In this document: piece by piece, positions 8,174-17,581 of the stretch | Layout: each line of letters begins with the position of its first letter | How positions within the stretch are numbered: the stretch's first letter is position 1 | NCBI RefSeq assembly: GCF_900187135.1 | Contig: NZ_LT906443.1 | Span: forward strand, 186,001-250,000 | Source of the DNA: Corynebacterium ulcerans | Lineage (GTDB): Bacteria; Actinomycetota; Actinomycetes; Mycobacteriales; Mycobacteriaceae | DNA: 64,000 nucleotides | Direction: 5' to 3' | Made by a program: the position numbers and the translations under genes | Notes under the pieces: generated by a model | What the model saw: only the letters and a program-made list of their open reading frames with translations | Told to the model about the DNA's origin: nothing | Database searches by the model: none

Positions 8174-9233
8174 AACGCATCTTCTTGAAGTACCACCACA
8201 ACCACGTCACAATACCTATCATGACGGCGATGACTATGTAGTAGCCGTACCGAGAACCTAATTCAGGCATGTGCTCAAAGTTCATTCCATAAACGCCGGC
8301 TATCAGCGTGGGGACAGCCGCCATACCCACATAAGCAGAGATGGCTCGCATGTCAGAGTTCTGCTGGAGCGTAATCTTGGCCACGCCTGCATCGATAAGT
8401 GCAGAGAGGCGCTCGTCAAAGCTAATAACCTGATCCTTGACCACCATGATGTGGTCTAAGACATCGCGCAAATAGGATCGAAGCTGCTTGTTGATCATGT
8501 CTTTATTAGCGCCGATCATCAAACGGAAAGCCGGGTCTAAAGGATCCACAGAATGTCGCATCTCGAGGATCTCCCTCTTGAGCATATAAATCTGTTCGAT
8601 GTTAAAGGTACTGCCGGGAGTAAAGACTTCTTCTTCTAACTCATCCACGTCTTGACTAAGTTCACCGACAATGCGGATGTAGTTATCCACTAAGTGATCG
8701 GACCAGGCCCACGCAATGCCCATCGGCCCATAAGCGTTAACCTCGTCAGGCGCGTCGAGCCGAGCGTCGAGAAGCGGCAGCTTTGTTTTATGTCGGATAG
8801 TGATGATGAAGTCGTCGCTGACGAGCATCTGGACCTCGCCAGTGTTGATGATATCGGAGGCATCATCGACAGTTTCATGATCACGATAAACAACGGACCG
8901 GACCACAATAAAAAGTTGGTCATCGTAGCGTTCGACTTTTGGCCGCTGATGAGCTGCAACAGCATCCTCAACGATCAGCTCATGGATATCAAAGTCCTCA
9001 GCTAGCTGGATCATGTGGGCCTGCGTGGGTTCCTCAACAGAAAGCCACACAAAGGCATGGTGACCGTTTTCATTGAGCTCTTTTACCTTACGGAGTGCCT
9101 CATTGTGCGTTAACGCAGCTGTCTGCAGGTTTCCATCAACGTATACCCGGCAGTGGTCAGTAATTTCTTCTACTGGCATAGCGGACCGGTGTGGCGGAAA
9201 CTGGTGGACTCTGCGTGGCCTCATTGCGGGCAT
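8160..9233 (-). CDS. corA: CorA-family divalent cation (Mg2+/Co2+) transporter
   Basis: This 357-residue protein forms a pentameric inner-membrane channel in this family. A large acidic cytoplasmic domain (about residues 1-295) with a long stalk helix is followed by two transmembrane helices at the C-terminus. The signature YGMN lies at the end of the first helix (GVYGMNFEHMPELG, about residue 316). The protein ends with a basic tail (KKMRWLEK). The first 20 or so residues are Arg/Pro-rich; a start at the internal Met of AMPVEE (residue 19) is possible. It is divergent from the methyltransferase gene and has no operon partner. Ni2+ or Co2+ may also be carried. Confidence 0.93.
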   Translation of the reverse strand: MPAMRPRRVHQFPPHRSAMPVEEITDHCRVYVDGNLQTAALTHNEALRKVKELNENGHHAFVWLSVEEPTQAHMIQLAEDFDIHELIVEDAVAAHQRPKVERYDDQLFIVVRSVVYRDHETVDDASDIINTGEVQMLVSDDFIITIRHKTKLPLLDARLDAPDEVNAYGPMGIAWAWSDHLVDNYIRIVGELSQDVDELEEEVFTPGSTFNIEQIYMLKREILEMRHSVDPLDPAFRLMIGANKDMINKQLRSYLRDVLDHIMVVKDQVISFDERLSALIDAGVAKITLQQNSDMRAISAYVGMAAVPTLIAGVYGMNFEHMPELGSRYGYYIVIAVMIGIVTWLWWYFKKMRWLEK

Positions 9234-9275
9234 CTATGGGCCTCCTCAAAACTTGCGGTCTCTATACTTGTTTAC

Positions 9276-9860
9276 ATGCCAACTTGGAAAGACATGACTA
9301 CGCGTAATCCTGAGCACTCTCGCAACTATGCGGCTAGATGGGATAACTTAGCTGCTGCAGGAAACGACATCGTAGGTGAAGCTCGGCTTATCGACGCCAT
9401 GGCGCAACGAGGAGCTCGTATTTTGGACGCCGGTTGTGGTCAAGGAAGAATTGGCGGCTATCTTTCCGAACGTGGGCATACGGTAGTTGGTGTAGATATC
9501 GACGACTACCTTATCAGCCAAGCGCGTCTGAATTATCCTCACGCTACCTGGCATGTCACTGACCTGGGCTGCGAAACCATCCCTGATAATGGGTTTGAAC
9601 TCGTGGTATGCGCTGGAAATGTAATGACATTTATAGCTCCGGAGAATCGCGCAGATGCTCTGAAGAACATCTATGATGCGACGGCCGTGGGCGGTCGATG
9701 CGTCTTGGGCTTTGGTGCAGGCCGCGGATATATCTTCCCGCACTTTTTTGAAGATCTTCGTGCTGCCGGTTTTAGCATCGACGCTAACTTTGAATCATGG
9801 GATCTACGGCCATTTTCGGAAGAATCCACATTTTTGGTTTCGATTGTGAGTAAAAACTAA
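9276..9860 (+). CDS. Small class I SAM-dependent methyltransferase
   Basis: This protein of about 195 residues is essentially one methyltransferase domain. Motif I is ILDAGCGQGRIGGYL near residues 42-56, followed by the acidic strand end VVGVDID that binds the ribose of SAM. A post-motif VVCAGNVMTF follows. The frame is open to 9153, but the ATG at 9276 (MPTWKD) is preferred because the preceding residues run back through the divergent corA start. A further ATG lies at 9294. The substrate is unknown. It is monocistronic and ends in a hairpin at 9869. Confidence 0.8.
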   Translation: MPTWKDMTTRNPEHSRNYAARWDNLAAAGNDIVGEARLIDAMAQRGARILDAGCGQGRIGGYLSERGHTVVGVDIDDYLISQARLNYPHATWHVTDLGCETIPDNGFELVVCAGNVMTFIAPENRADALKNIYDATAVGGRCVLGFGAGRGYIFPHFFEDLRAAGFSIDANFESWDLRPFSEESTFLVSIVSKN

Positions 9861-9868
9861 AAGGTCAA

Positions 9869-9906
9869 CGCCTATAGCCCTTCTATGTAACGAAGGACTA
9901 TAGGCG
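9869..9906. terminator. Bidirectional hairpin terminator
   Basis: CGCCTATAGCCCTTC pairs with GAAGGACTATAGGCG (one mismatch) across an 8-base loop, between the convergent methyltransferase and ndh genes. The minus-strand reading is followed by a T-rich stretch, so it fits best as the ndh terminator. Confidence 0.75.
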
Positions 9907-9963
9907 TATCAAGAAGTGACTTCTATTTCTTCTCTTCTAAAGCAGAATTTCTGGTCTCTAGGG

Positions 9964-11325
9964 CTAATCTTTAGCAGGTTTCTGTGCTTTATCCTGCTCT
10001 GCAAGCGCACCACGCGCATGTAGTTGTTGGCGAGTGGTTGCCAAGTTCCAGCGCTTACGCGACAGTGCGTTGATTCCCCATGAGAATGCTGCAGTTGCGC
10101 GGTTGCGGAAACCGACGAGGAACATGAGGTGGACGCAGAGCCACATGATCCACCCGATGAACCCTGTGACCTCAACTTTTCCGAGTTTGACCACGGCATT
10201 GAACCTGGAGACGGTAGCCATGGAGCCTTTATCGTAATATTCAAACGGCTCGCGCTCGTCGGCGCTGCGTCCTTCAACCTCGGCTGCGATCTGTTCTGCA
10301 ACATACGCGCCACCCTGAATAGCAGTTTGCGCGACGCCGGGAAGGTTATTCAGCGACATCATGTCACCGATAACAAAGACATTTTTCTCGCTGCCTACGG
10401 AGAGATCCGGGTTAACAGGGACGCGTCCAGCGCGATCAACTTCCACTCCGAGCTGATCGGCAAGAACCTTGCCCAACGGGGATGCAGCGACACCAGCAGA
10501 CCAAATCTTGCAGAAAGAGTTGATGGTGTGAGTGGAGTCATCTGTTGTGGATTTATAGGTGACTGAGTTTTCGTCAACGTCGGTGACGATGGCGTTGAGC
10601 TTGACTGTCACACCAATCTTTTCGAGTTCGCGCTGAGCGTTACGTCCCAGACGCTTGCCAAAAGGTGGCAAAACCTGAGGTGCGCCATCGAGGAGGATGA
10701 TCTTCGCATTGGCAGGGTTGAAGCGAGTGTATTCGCCTGCCAACGTGCGGTGCGCCATCTCTGCGAGCTGACCTGCCAACTCAACACCTGTGGGACCTGC
10801 ACCAACGATCACGAAGGTGAGAAGACGGTCCCGCTCGGCAGGATCATCGCAAATCTCTGCACGCTCGAATGCTCCGAGGATACGCGCACGCAGCTCAAGG
10901 GCATCGTCAATCGTCTTCATACCTGGGGCATACTGTGCGAAGTGATCATTTCCAAAGTAGGACTGCCCTGCGCCGGCGGCCACGATCAGGGAATCGTATT
11001 CGATGGTCTTGGAGTACTCGCCAAGTGATGCAGACACTGTCTTAGCCGAGGTATTAATGTCGGTGACTTCGGCTTTGACAACGTTGACATTGTCTTGTTT
11101 GAGCAGGACCTGACGCGTCTGGGGGGCAATTTCACCCGAGGAAAGGATGCCGGTTGCTACTTGGTAGAGCAGCGGCTGGAAAAGGTGGTGGTTTGTCCGG
11201 TCGATCAAGGTGATATCGACGTCAGCATCCTTGAGGTTCTGGACCGCGAATAGACCACCGAAGCCGGAGCCAATCACGACGACGTGATGGCGGCCGCCTT
11301 CAGGGCGAAATGGTTTGTCAGACAT
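9964..11325 (-). CDS. ndh: Type II NADH:quinone oxidoreductase
   Basis: This 453-residue non-proton-pumping enzyme passes electrons from NADH through FAD to menaquinone at the inner face of the membrane. The FAD Rossmann motif VVIGSGFGGLFAVQNL is at about residues 16-31. NDH-2 typical HHLFQPLLYQVATG follows near 46. The second (NADH) Rossmann motif VIVGAGPTGVELAGQLAEMA is near 170. VFVIGDMM near 310 closes the FAD site, with the AIQGGAYVAEQI quinone-site region after it. A hydrophobic membrane-binding stretch (IGWIMWLCVHLMFLVGF) is near residue 395. A ribosome site (AGGAGACAG) precedes the ATG. The gene is monocistronic. Confidence 0.95.
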   Translation of the reverse strand: MSDKPFRPEGGRHHVVVIGSGFGGLFAVQNLKDADVDITLIDRTNHHLFQPLLYQVATGILSSGEIAPQTRQVLLKQDNVNVVKAEVTDINTSAKTVSASLGEYSKTIEYDSLIVAAGAGQSYFGNDHFAQYAPGMKTIDDALELRARILGAFERAEICDDPAERDRLLTFVIVGAGPTGVELAGQLAEMAHRTLAGEYTRFNPANAKIILLDGAPQVLPPFGKRLGRNAQRELEKIGVTVKLNAIVTDVDENSVTYKSTTDDSTHTINSFCKIWSAGVAASPLGKVLADQLGVEVDRAGRVPVNPDLSVGSEKNVFVIGDMMSLNNLPGVAQTAIQGGAYVAEQIAAEVEGRSADEREPFEYYDKGSMATVSRFNAVVKLGKVEVTGFIGWIMWLCVHLMFLVGFRNRATAAFSWGINALSRKRWNLATTRQQLHARGALAEQDKAQKPAKD

Positions 11326-11497
11326 TGAAAACTGTCTCCTCGACTAAAAAGTGAAAAAAGTCATTCGCTAGTGTGATTTTCGCCCGCTTTTGAGCGACTT
11401 CTTTATGGTAGTCCTACTTGGCTGGTAATACATCATCCGCTCCTAGCTTCGCGCGTCTGCGCTCATAAGCGATTCGCTCACACTAAGCTTGACCCTT

Positions 11498-12805
11498 GTG
11501 AAAGGACATTCAGGCTCGCGTGATCATCTTGTGCGTATCAACGCCGAAATGTGGCCAAGCATAGCCACTGTGCCTGAGGGCTTTCGGGTTAAAATGAAGG
11601 CTCGTAAAGCGGAATCGGGGTTTGCTGCTGCTTGTTCCAAAGCCGGCTTGCGCCTTGATGGCGAGGATCCGGATCTTGTTGTAGTAGAGGAAACCTTGTT
11701 TCGTCGAATAGCTGAGGCGGGTTGGCTTGGGCTTGCCGAAGGCTATATGGCGGAAGAATGGACGTCTGAACGGCTGGTTGACGTACTAGTAAAGCTTTTT
11801 GCTGTGGGGTATAACCCGAAGGCCTCCCATGCCTCGTTAGGTGGCGAGTACCAGGGGAAAGAGATTCCGCCACAACTTATCAGGCTGTTTTCTGGGGACG
11901 GAATGAGTGTTCATGGGACAGTCTTTTCCTCAGGTGTTCCCACCACGGAGAGAACCTCTGTAAGAAGTTTTGTCAGAGGCGCGGGAAAAACTAACGAACC
12001 AGCAAGTCACTTTGTGGATGTCACGACGGTAAGCGACCCCACGGTAGTGGAGAAGGCCGATCTCGGGGATGGGCAGCTACGCGCAACAACGATGCTTCTC
12101 GACGCAGCACACGTGCATGCAGGGACGCATCTCCTTGATTTTCCCAGTTCTGGGCCCGCCTTAGCGATCAATGCAGCGCACCGGCGTGCAACTGTTGATG
12201 TTTTGACAGCTGATCGTGAGCATTCTCAAGACATGAAGTACGTGCTAGACCTTGCGGAAGTTGAGGGCAGCGTTCATGTGGAGTTGCTTGATACTGCGAT
12301 ACCAGAAGCTGCTGTATGGCCTATGAGCTATGACGTGATTACCAGCGTGGAAAAGCTTGAGCTTATGGGGCCACGAATGCGTAAACGCTATGTACAAACG
12401 CTTGATCGCTTGCTTACTGCGGGTGGTTTTCTTGCAGCGCAATCCGTAGTTCTGACTGGCCTTATGCCGGATGTCACCACAAACGCGTTAGGTGTGTGCA
12501 AAGCGTATATTTGGCCTGCTTTAGACCTTATGACGATGGAGAACGTGCATAAGCTTTTCGACGTCTCCTCGGATTTGAGAATAACTGCGGAAACGCATGT
12601 CGGGGGCCATTATCAGGAAGGACTGCGCCTGCAACGAGCCACATTTGAGGGCCTCCTACGAGAGGCTGCTGCAGATGGTTTTGACCCGGTATACCGGCGG
12701 CTATGGGTATTCCAATTGGCTATTCGGGAAGCGCTATTTCGCGTTGGAGCGTTGGATGCTGTACAGATTACGGCGACAACAAGGAACCGCAGGCGACGTC
12801 GATAG
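11498..12805 (+). CDS. Cyclopropane-fatty-acyl-phospholipid synthase-like protein, degenerate SAM site
   Basis: The protein of about 435 residues aligns by eye with the CFA/mycolic-acid methyltransferase group. The N-terminal SCP2-like half (about residues 1-150) holds GLAEGYMAEEWTSERLVDVL, a family hallmark. The C-terminal methyltransferase-like half holds SVEKLELMGPRMRKRYVQ and LLTAGGFLAAQS. In classical CFA synthases the SAM loop is DIGCGWG; here the equivalent reads LLDFPSSGP, with no Gly-rich loop. It may be catalytically altered or use another ligand. A start at GTG 11498 is chosen; TTG at 11489 is in frame and possible. It is divergent from ndh and convergent with the MHS transporter. 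Confidence 0.75.
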   Translation: MKGHSGSRDHLVRINAEMWPSIATVPEGFRVKMKARKAESGFAAACSKAGLRLDGEDPDLVVVEETLFRRIAEAGWLGLAEGYMAEEWTSERLVDVLVKLFAVGYNPKASHASLGGEYQGKEIPPQLIRLFSGDGMSVHGTVFSSGVPTTERTSVRSFVRGAGKTNEPASHFVDVTTVSDPTVVEKADLGDGQLRATTMLLDAAHVHAGTHLLDFPSSGPALAINAAHRRATVDVLTADREHSQDMKYVLDLAEVEGSVHVELLDTAIPEAAVWPMSYDVITSVEKLELMGPRMRKRYVQTLDRLLTAGGFLAAQSVVLTGLMPDVTTNALGVCKAYIWPALDLMTMENVHKLFDVSSDLRITAETHVGGHYQEGLRLQRATFEGLLREAAADGFDPVYRRLWVFQLAIREALFRVGALDAVQITATTRNRRRRR

Positions 12806-12817
12806 GCAATAAGACGA

Positions 12818-12876
12818 CATAATGCACCCTGAGCTGTGATCTTAATATTTTTGATCACGCATATGGGTGCATTGTG
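12818..12876. terminator. Nested inverted repeats between convergent genes
   Basis: The outer stem is CATAATGCACCC/GGGTGCATTGTG (11 of 12 paired) and the inner stem is GTGATC/GATCAC around a T-rich loop. It sits between the CFA-like gene and the MHS transporter and probably ends both transcripts. Confidence 0.7.
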
Positions 12877-12891
12877 CTTATTTGTTAGGAA

Positions 12892-14274
12892 CTAGATTTC
12901 AGACATATCAAAATGCCGTGTTTCTTTCATACAGAAAACTGCGACCAACGTGATGAGTGATACGACGATGAGGTAGATTCCGACCGCTCCCACTCCATAA
13001 GAATGAACAAGAGCGGTAGCAATGAAGGGGGCTACTGCAGCACCCAGGATGGATGAAACGTTGTAACTAATTCCCGATCCTGTATATCGCACATTGGTGG
13101 GGAATAGCTCTGGGAGAACCGCAGACATAGGGCCGAAGATGAGACCCATGATAAACATTCCGATCGTGAGGAAAGCCAAGACGCTGCCCTCGGTAGCCGT
13201 TGCGGGATCGAGGAAGAGTTTAAACGACAAACCGAAAACGATCATGACTATCGAGATGCCAATGAGTGAGGACTTTCGGCCGCGACGATCTGCCATTTGT
13301 CCTGCCAGCGGGATGCCGATGATGAAAGCGACGATAGAAATAAGCTGGAGTTTGAGGAAGTCAATATAGGGGATCCCCAGCCCCAGTCCAAGGTCCTTTT
13401 TGCCGATGCCATAGGACAGCACCCATGTGGTGACTAGGTAAAACAGTGTGTAGCAGCTCAGCATGATGAAAGTTCCCAAGATCATGGGGCGCCAAGCTGT
13501 CTTGAAAGCCTCGGTCAGCGGAGTTTTTACCTTCTTGCCGGACTTTACTGCTGCTTTAAAAACGGGGGTTTCTTCAAGGGTAAAGCGAACCCACAAACCG
13601 ATAATCACCATTACTGCAGACATCGCGAAGGGGATCCGCCAACCCCATGTCATGAAGGCACCCTCAAGATCACCGTTTGTGTGTCCCAAGGTGGTGACCA
13701 AAAATAGGAAGAAACCGTTGGCCAGGAGGAAACCAAAAGGGGCTCCTAATTGTGGCCACATTGCAGCCCAGGCTCGTTTGCCTTTTTCAGCTGTTTCAGT
13801 TGCTAAAAGGGCGGCTCCTGACCATTCGCCTCCCAATCCCAGACCTTGACAAAACCGCATGAGAGCCAAAAGTGCGGGTGCGGCTATACCTATTTGGGCG
13901 TATGTGGGTAGGAATGCGATAAGAAAAGTGGCTATGCCCATCGTAAGCAAGGAGCCTACGAGAGTGGCTTTTCGCCCAATACGATCCCCAAAATGCCCGA
14001 AAATGATAGAACCCAGTGGGCGAGCTACAAAGGCTAAGCCGAACGTGGCAAAAGACGCGAGCAGACCAACGGTTGGATCTTCATTTTTGGGGAAGAACAG
14101 GTGGGGGAATACCGCAACTGCGGCAGTGGCATAAGCGTAAAAATCGTAGAACTCAATGGTAGTTCCCACAAGGGAAGCGGTGATGATTTTACGTCTCATG
14201 GCTTTATCTACTTTTGGACGTGCTGTCCCATGGGTATTGTGCTCCGCTATGGCGGGGGCGGTCGATGAGCTCAT
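12892..14274 (-). CDS. MFS transporter, metabolite:H+ symporter (MHS) family
   Basis: This protein of about 460 residues has 12 predicted membrane helices. The MHS-family start is seen as GTTIEFYDFYAYATAAV near residue 35, then FGHFGDRIGRKATLV (MFS loop 2-3 motif, near 100) and QMADRRGRKSSLIG (loop 8-9). This family moves organic acids such as citrate, 2-oxoglutarate, proline/betaine or shikimate with protons; the substrate cannot be read here. The frame is open to 14352, but AAGGAG seven bases before the ATG at 14274 (MSSSTAP) decides the start. Upstream on the same strand lies the 2-hydroxyacid oxidoreductase gene, separated by a strong hairpin. A hydroxyacid or related organic acid is therefore a reasonable guess, not a result. 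Confidence 0.85.
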   Translation of the reverse strand: MSSSTAPAIAEHNTHGTARPKVDKAMRRKIITASLVGTTIEFYDFYAYATAAVAVFPHLFFPKNEDPTVGLLASFATFGLAFVARPLGSIIFGHFGDRIGRKATLVGSLLTMGIATFLIAFLPTYAQIGIAAPALLALMRFCQGLGLGGEWSGAALLATETAEKGKRAWAAMWPQLGAPFGFLLANGFFLFLVTTLGHTNGDLEGAFMTWGWRIPFAMSAVMVIIGLWVRFTLEETPVFKAAVKSGKKVKTPLTEAFKTAWRPMILGTFIMLSCYTLFYLVTTWVLSYGIGKKDLGLGLGIPYIDFLKLQLISIVAFIIGIPLAGQMADRRGRKSSLIGISIVMIVFGLSFKLFLDPATATEGSVLAFLTIGMFIMGLIFGPMSAVLPELFPTNVRYTGSGISYNVSSILGAAVAPFIATALVHSYGVGAVGIYLIVVSLITLVAVFCMKETRHFDMSEI

Positions 14275-14362
14275 CATCACACTCCTTATGCATCGATATC
14301 CATCCGAAAAGGGTGGAACCCCTAACATAGTTTCCCGTCTAATGGGATGCAAATATCATTTT

Positions 14363-14397
14363 GTGGGATTTTGTGGGGGGGGGAGGGGCTTGTGGGG
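14363..14397 (+). other. G-rich tract (9-G run and further G runs)
   Basis: Four G-runs fall within about 35 bases, including nine consecutive G, then A, four G, CTTGT and four G. This meets the usual G-quadruplex pattern on the + strand. It lies 90 to 120 bases upstream of the MHS transporter start on the opposite strand. The homopolymer could also vary in length. Confidence 0.5.
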
Positions 14398-14428
14398 AAG
14401 TAAAGTTCGTATGGCACAGGTGAAATGC

Positions 14429-14461
14429 GTAGTGACCTGCGTTAATGGCGCAGGTCACTAC
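14429..14461. terminator. Perfect 13-bp hairpin after the FAD/Fe-S oxidoreductase gene
   Basis: GTAGTGACCTGCG pairs perfectly with CGCAGGTCACTAC across a 7-base loop, 43 bases beyond the oxidoreductase stop. There is no T run, so an operator role cannot be excluded. Confidence 0.65.
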
Positions 14462-14503
14462 TATGCAGCTGGAAAAGGTGTGGAGGTAAAACCTTTACCT
14501 AAT

Positions 14504-17425
14504 TTAAGGGGATATTACTGGACGGGATACTCGCTCCAGGAGGGTTGCCACATGCTCGAAGGGTTTTCCAGACATCATCTCAAGCCCCATCTCGCATGTG
14601 CGATTGGAGGCTACAAAGCAATCGCACTTCTCTGCATTGAGCGCAGCGCGTTCTTCGCGAGTAGCGGATTCCGTTAGCTCGGGATGAAGCATCACCCGAT
14701 CTCCAGCAGCGCCGCAACAATGAGCGCCGGAGGGAATCGTTACTGATCCTGTGGCAGCTGCTACATGAATGAGCGTATCGACCAGCCCCATGTGTTGGAT
14801 GGAACACGTAGGGTGCAGCCCGACAGTCCCTATATTTTCCGTAATTGTAAGGTGGTCGATAACTTCAGCATCGAGCCATTCCACTACGTCCAGAATTCTT
14901 AAAGCATGGAATCGTTCTAGGTCTTCTCCGTTAAGGGTGCCGGAGGCATTGTCTAGTAGTCCATGGACACAGCTTGACGCATCGATAATGATGGGAAGTT
15001 TCCCTTGGGAAGACCAGTTCCACATGGCATTGACTATTGATCCAACTGTGAAAGCTAAAGCCTCGTCGTATCCTTTTGATGACCAAGGTGTGCCGCAGCA
15101 AAGCCCTGCGACGTTCTCTGGGATCCATACGGGTGCTCCGGCCCGACGGCCCAGTTCCACGATGGAATGGGGTAGATCAAGAGAGTCAGGGGCAGAATGT
15201 GGCGAAGGCCCGAACATTCTGTTGATGCATGCTGGAAAATACACCGCACAGGCTCCCTCGCGTTGGGTGCTGGGCAATCGTTGGGCTGCTTTGGGAAGTT
15301 CGCCAGGCACAGTGGGAAGGATATCGGGGTTGATGACCCCGCGAGCCGCGTCAGAGAGTACTTTTATTGTGTTGGTACCAAGGGCATGAGCGCTTATAAC
15401 CCCACCGCGGACTAGTTTTTCCACGACATCCCATTTTTGCGCGCCTGATAAGGCGACTTTTTGCGCGGTATGCGTTGTCTGAGCAGATCGGAAGCCTTTC
15501 ATCACTTTTCCGGTATCAATACTGATCGGGCAGGCGATAGAACACACTCCGTCTGCAGCACACATATCGATTGCGGCGTATTGGTACTCTTCCTGCAGCT
15601 TTTTCAGCACAGGGGAGCCCTGCTTTTGTCGCGCCATTTCTCGACGTAATACGATTCTCTGCCTGGGAGTTACAGTGACATGTCGAGAAGGACACACAGG
15701 TTCGCAAAAACCGCATTCGACGCAAGGATTAATCTCTTCTTCTAGCTGCGGGAAAGTTTTAAAGTTTTTGAGGTGAATATCCTGCGACTTTGTGAGCTTG
15801 ACGTCAGGGGAGAGGATCCCGGCTGGGTCCAGAAGACGTTTTACTTCCCACATGAGGTTCCAGGCTTGTGTTCCCCATTCGCGTTCCAAGAAGGGGGCCA
15901 TGTTGAGGCCAGTTCCGTGTTCTGCTTTGAGTGAACCGTCATAATCGTCAAGAACGAGGCTTGCCAGATCGTCCAGGAATCTGGCGTATTTTTCACGTTC
16001 TTCTTGTATGCCAAAGTGCGGGAGGATGAAGAAGTGCAAGTTTCCAAAAGCTGCATGGCCCATGACCATTTCGGGATACCCGTACGCGGCAAGTAGATCA
16101 AGCAAATCGGCAGCAGCTTCACCAATTTTTTCAGGCGGGAAGCAGACGTCTTCAGTAATAAGGGCAGTTCCCTGAGCGCGATCGGACCCAATAACGCCGA
16201 AAAGTCCGTTGCGGATGTGCCACGCTCCGCGTTGCCCCTCTGCGGTCTTGTCAAACTGAAGCGGAGCGATGAGTTTTGCCTCGGATAAAACCTTCGTGGC
16301 CCGCTCGATAGCTTTATCGAGCGCATGTTCATCAACGCCACCTACCTCTAAGAGTAGGGCAGCGCTATTGTCCGGAATGGAGCTCCAAGAACTGGGAGCT
16401 TCGGGGAAGTTGCCGACGGAGCGCTTAAGGACAGGCGCAACGAGCAATTCGCATGCTTCCGCTCCGGTTTGCATAAGTGGACTGACGTAGTTTGCTGCGT
16501 CTCTAATGTCATTAAGCATCACCCAGGCCACAGCCCTTTTCTTTGGCAGCGGAACTGTGCGGATAACGGATTCTGTTACGGCTCCGAGAGTTCCCTCGGA
16601 GCTCACCATAAGCTTGAGCAAAATGCGTACGGGTTGATCCTCATCGAGAAAAGCGTCGAGACGCAGCCCGTTGGTGTTGCGGATAGAAAACTTGGTACGC
16701 AAGCGCTGAACAAGCTGAGAATCTGAGCGAATACGATCGCGTAATTCGAGCAAACCTTGATGGAGTGCGGGTTCCTGAAGCTTGAAAGCCTCGTCTCCTT
16801 GTGCGGTGTCGACTACCGACCCACTGGGTAAAACAATGCGGGCATGTTCTATGCAATGGTAGGTGTCCCTCTCTATTGAGCAGCGCATTCCTCCCGCATT
16901 ATCTGCGATAACGCCGCCAATCGTACATACAGAGGTGGATCCAGGGTCGGGGCCGAGCATCACTCCTGACCTGCCAAGGATCGCTTGGGCGTCGCCTAAG
17001 ATTGTGCCTGGGCGGGACCAGAGTTTTGCGCCATCATCGAGTACCTCTAGGCCTTGAAAGTGGGTTTTGAGGTCGACCAGAATGTCATTACTGGAGGCTT
17101 GACCATTAAGCGAGGTTCCGGCGGCTCGGAACGTGAGGTGCCGCCGTTCCCGCTGAGCAAAAACCATCAACTGGGAAAGATCATCTTCGTTTCGCGGACG
17201 AACCACGACTTGGGGTATCCGCCGGTAGGGGGAGCCATCGGAGGCGAAACGGATGAGATCTGATAATGAGCCTAAAACGTTCTTGCGTCCTACTATTGCG
17301 GAAAGCTTATCGACGAGCCATGGGGGCGTGCCGTGTAATAGTTCAGGACCTGCTGCATCAGCTTGAGAGGTGGACCTGGCTGGCTGTCCAATGTGGGCTG
17401 GATCTGGGGTGAATAGTTTCTTCAT
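14504..17425 (-). CDS. FAD-binding / Fe-S 2-hydroxyacid dehydrogenase (GlcD-GlcF type fusion)
   Basis: This 973-residue protein combines two normally separate parts. The N-terminal half is a GlcD/Dld-like flavoprotein. The FAD-binding-4 domain covers about residues 45-235 (FRAAGTSLNGQASS, then GVIADNAGGMRC), and the oxidase C-terminal domain follows to about 540 (KAEHGTGLNMAPF). The second half is GlcF-like. Ferredoxin-type cysteines lie around 565-620 (CVECGFCEPVCP and CAADGVCSIACP), and two Cys-rich CCG repeats follow (GLCCGTPW, HCCGAAGD). It should oxidise a D-2-hydroxyacid such as D-lactate, glycolate or D-2-hydroxyglutarate and pass electrons to the quinone pool. The exact substrate is not readable. 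It is divergent from a bile-acid-symporter-family gene. Confidence 0.9.
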   Translation of the reverse strand: MKKLFTPDPAHIGQPARSTSQADAAGPELLHGTPPWLVDKLSAIVGRKNVLGSLSDLIRFASDGSPYRRIPQVVVRPRNEDDLSQLMVFAQRERRHLTFRAAGTSLNGQASSNDILVDLKTHFQGLEVLDDGAKLWSRPGTILGDAQAILGRSGVMLGPDPGSTSVCTIGGVIADNAGGMRCSIERDTYHCIEHARIVLPSGSVVDTAQGDEAFKLQEPALHQGLLELRDRIRSDSQLVQRLRTKFSIRNTNGLRLDAFLDEDQPVRILLKLMVSSEGTLGAVTESVIRTVPLPKKRAVAWVMLNDIRDAANYVSPLMQTGAEACELLVAPVLKRSVGNFPEAPSSWSSIPDNSAALLLEVGGVDEHALDKAIERATKVLSEAKLIAPLQFDKTAEGQRGAWHIRNGLFGVIGSDRAQGTALITEDVCFPPEKIGEAAADLLDLLAAYGYPEMVMGHAAFGNLHFFILPHFGIQEEREKYARFLDDLASLVLDDYDGSLKAEHGTGLNMAPFLEREWGTQAWNLMWEVKRLLDPAGILSPDVKLTKSQDIHLKNFKTFPQLEEEINPCVECGFCEPVCPSRHVTVTPRQRIVLRREMARQKQGSPVLKKLQEEYQYAAIDMCAADGVCSIACPISIDTGKVMKGFRSAQTTHTAQKVALSGAQKWDVVEKLVRGGVISAHALGTNTIKVLSDAARGVINPDILPTVPGELPKAAQRLPSTQREGACAVYFPACINRMFGPSPHSAPDSLDLPHSIVELGRRAGAPVWIPENVAGLCCGTPWSSKGYDEALAFTVGSIVNAMWNWSSQGKLPIIIDASSCVHGLLDNASGTLNGEDLERFHALRILDVVEWLDAEVIDHLTITENIGTVGLHPTCSIQHMGLVDTLIHVAAATGSVTIPSGAHCCGAAGDRVMLHPELTESATREERAALNAEKCDCFVASNRTCEMGLEMMSGKPFEHVATLLERVSRPVISP

Positions 17426-17581
17426 GATTTCAGGGTAAGCGTGCGAATGGCGCTTATGGCCTCAAAAATGTGTGCAAACGGAAAATTTCACCCTCATGGG
17501 TGTGGTTTTGGGATTTATATTCCACTGTATGGAACATATTGCTAGGCTTTCTCGAAAGCGAGATGAAGTGAGGTCGTTGTT

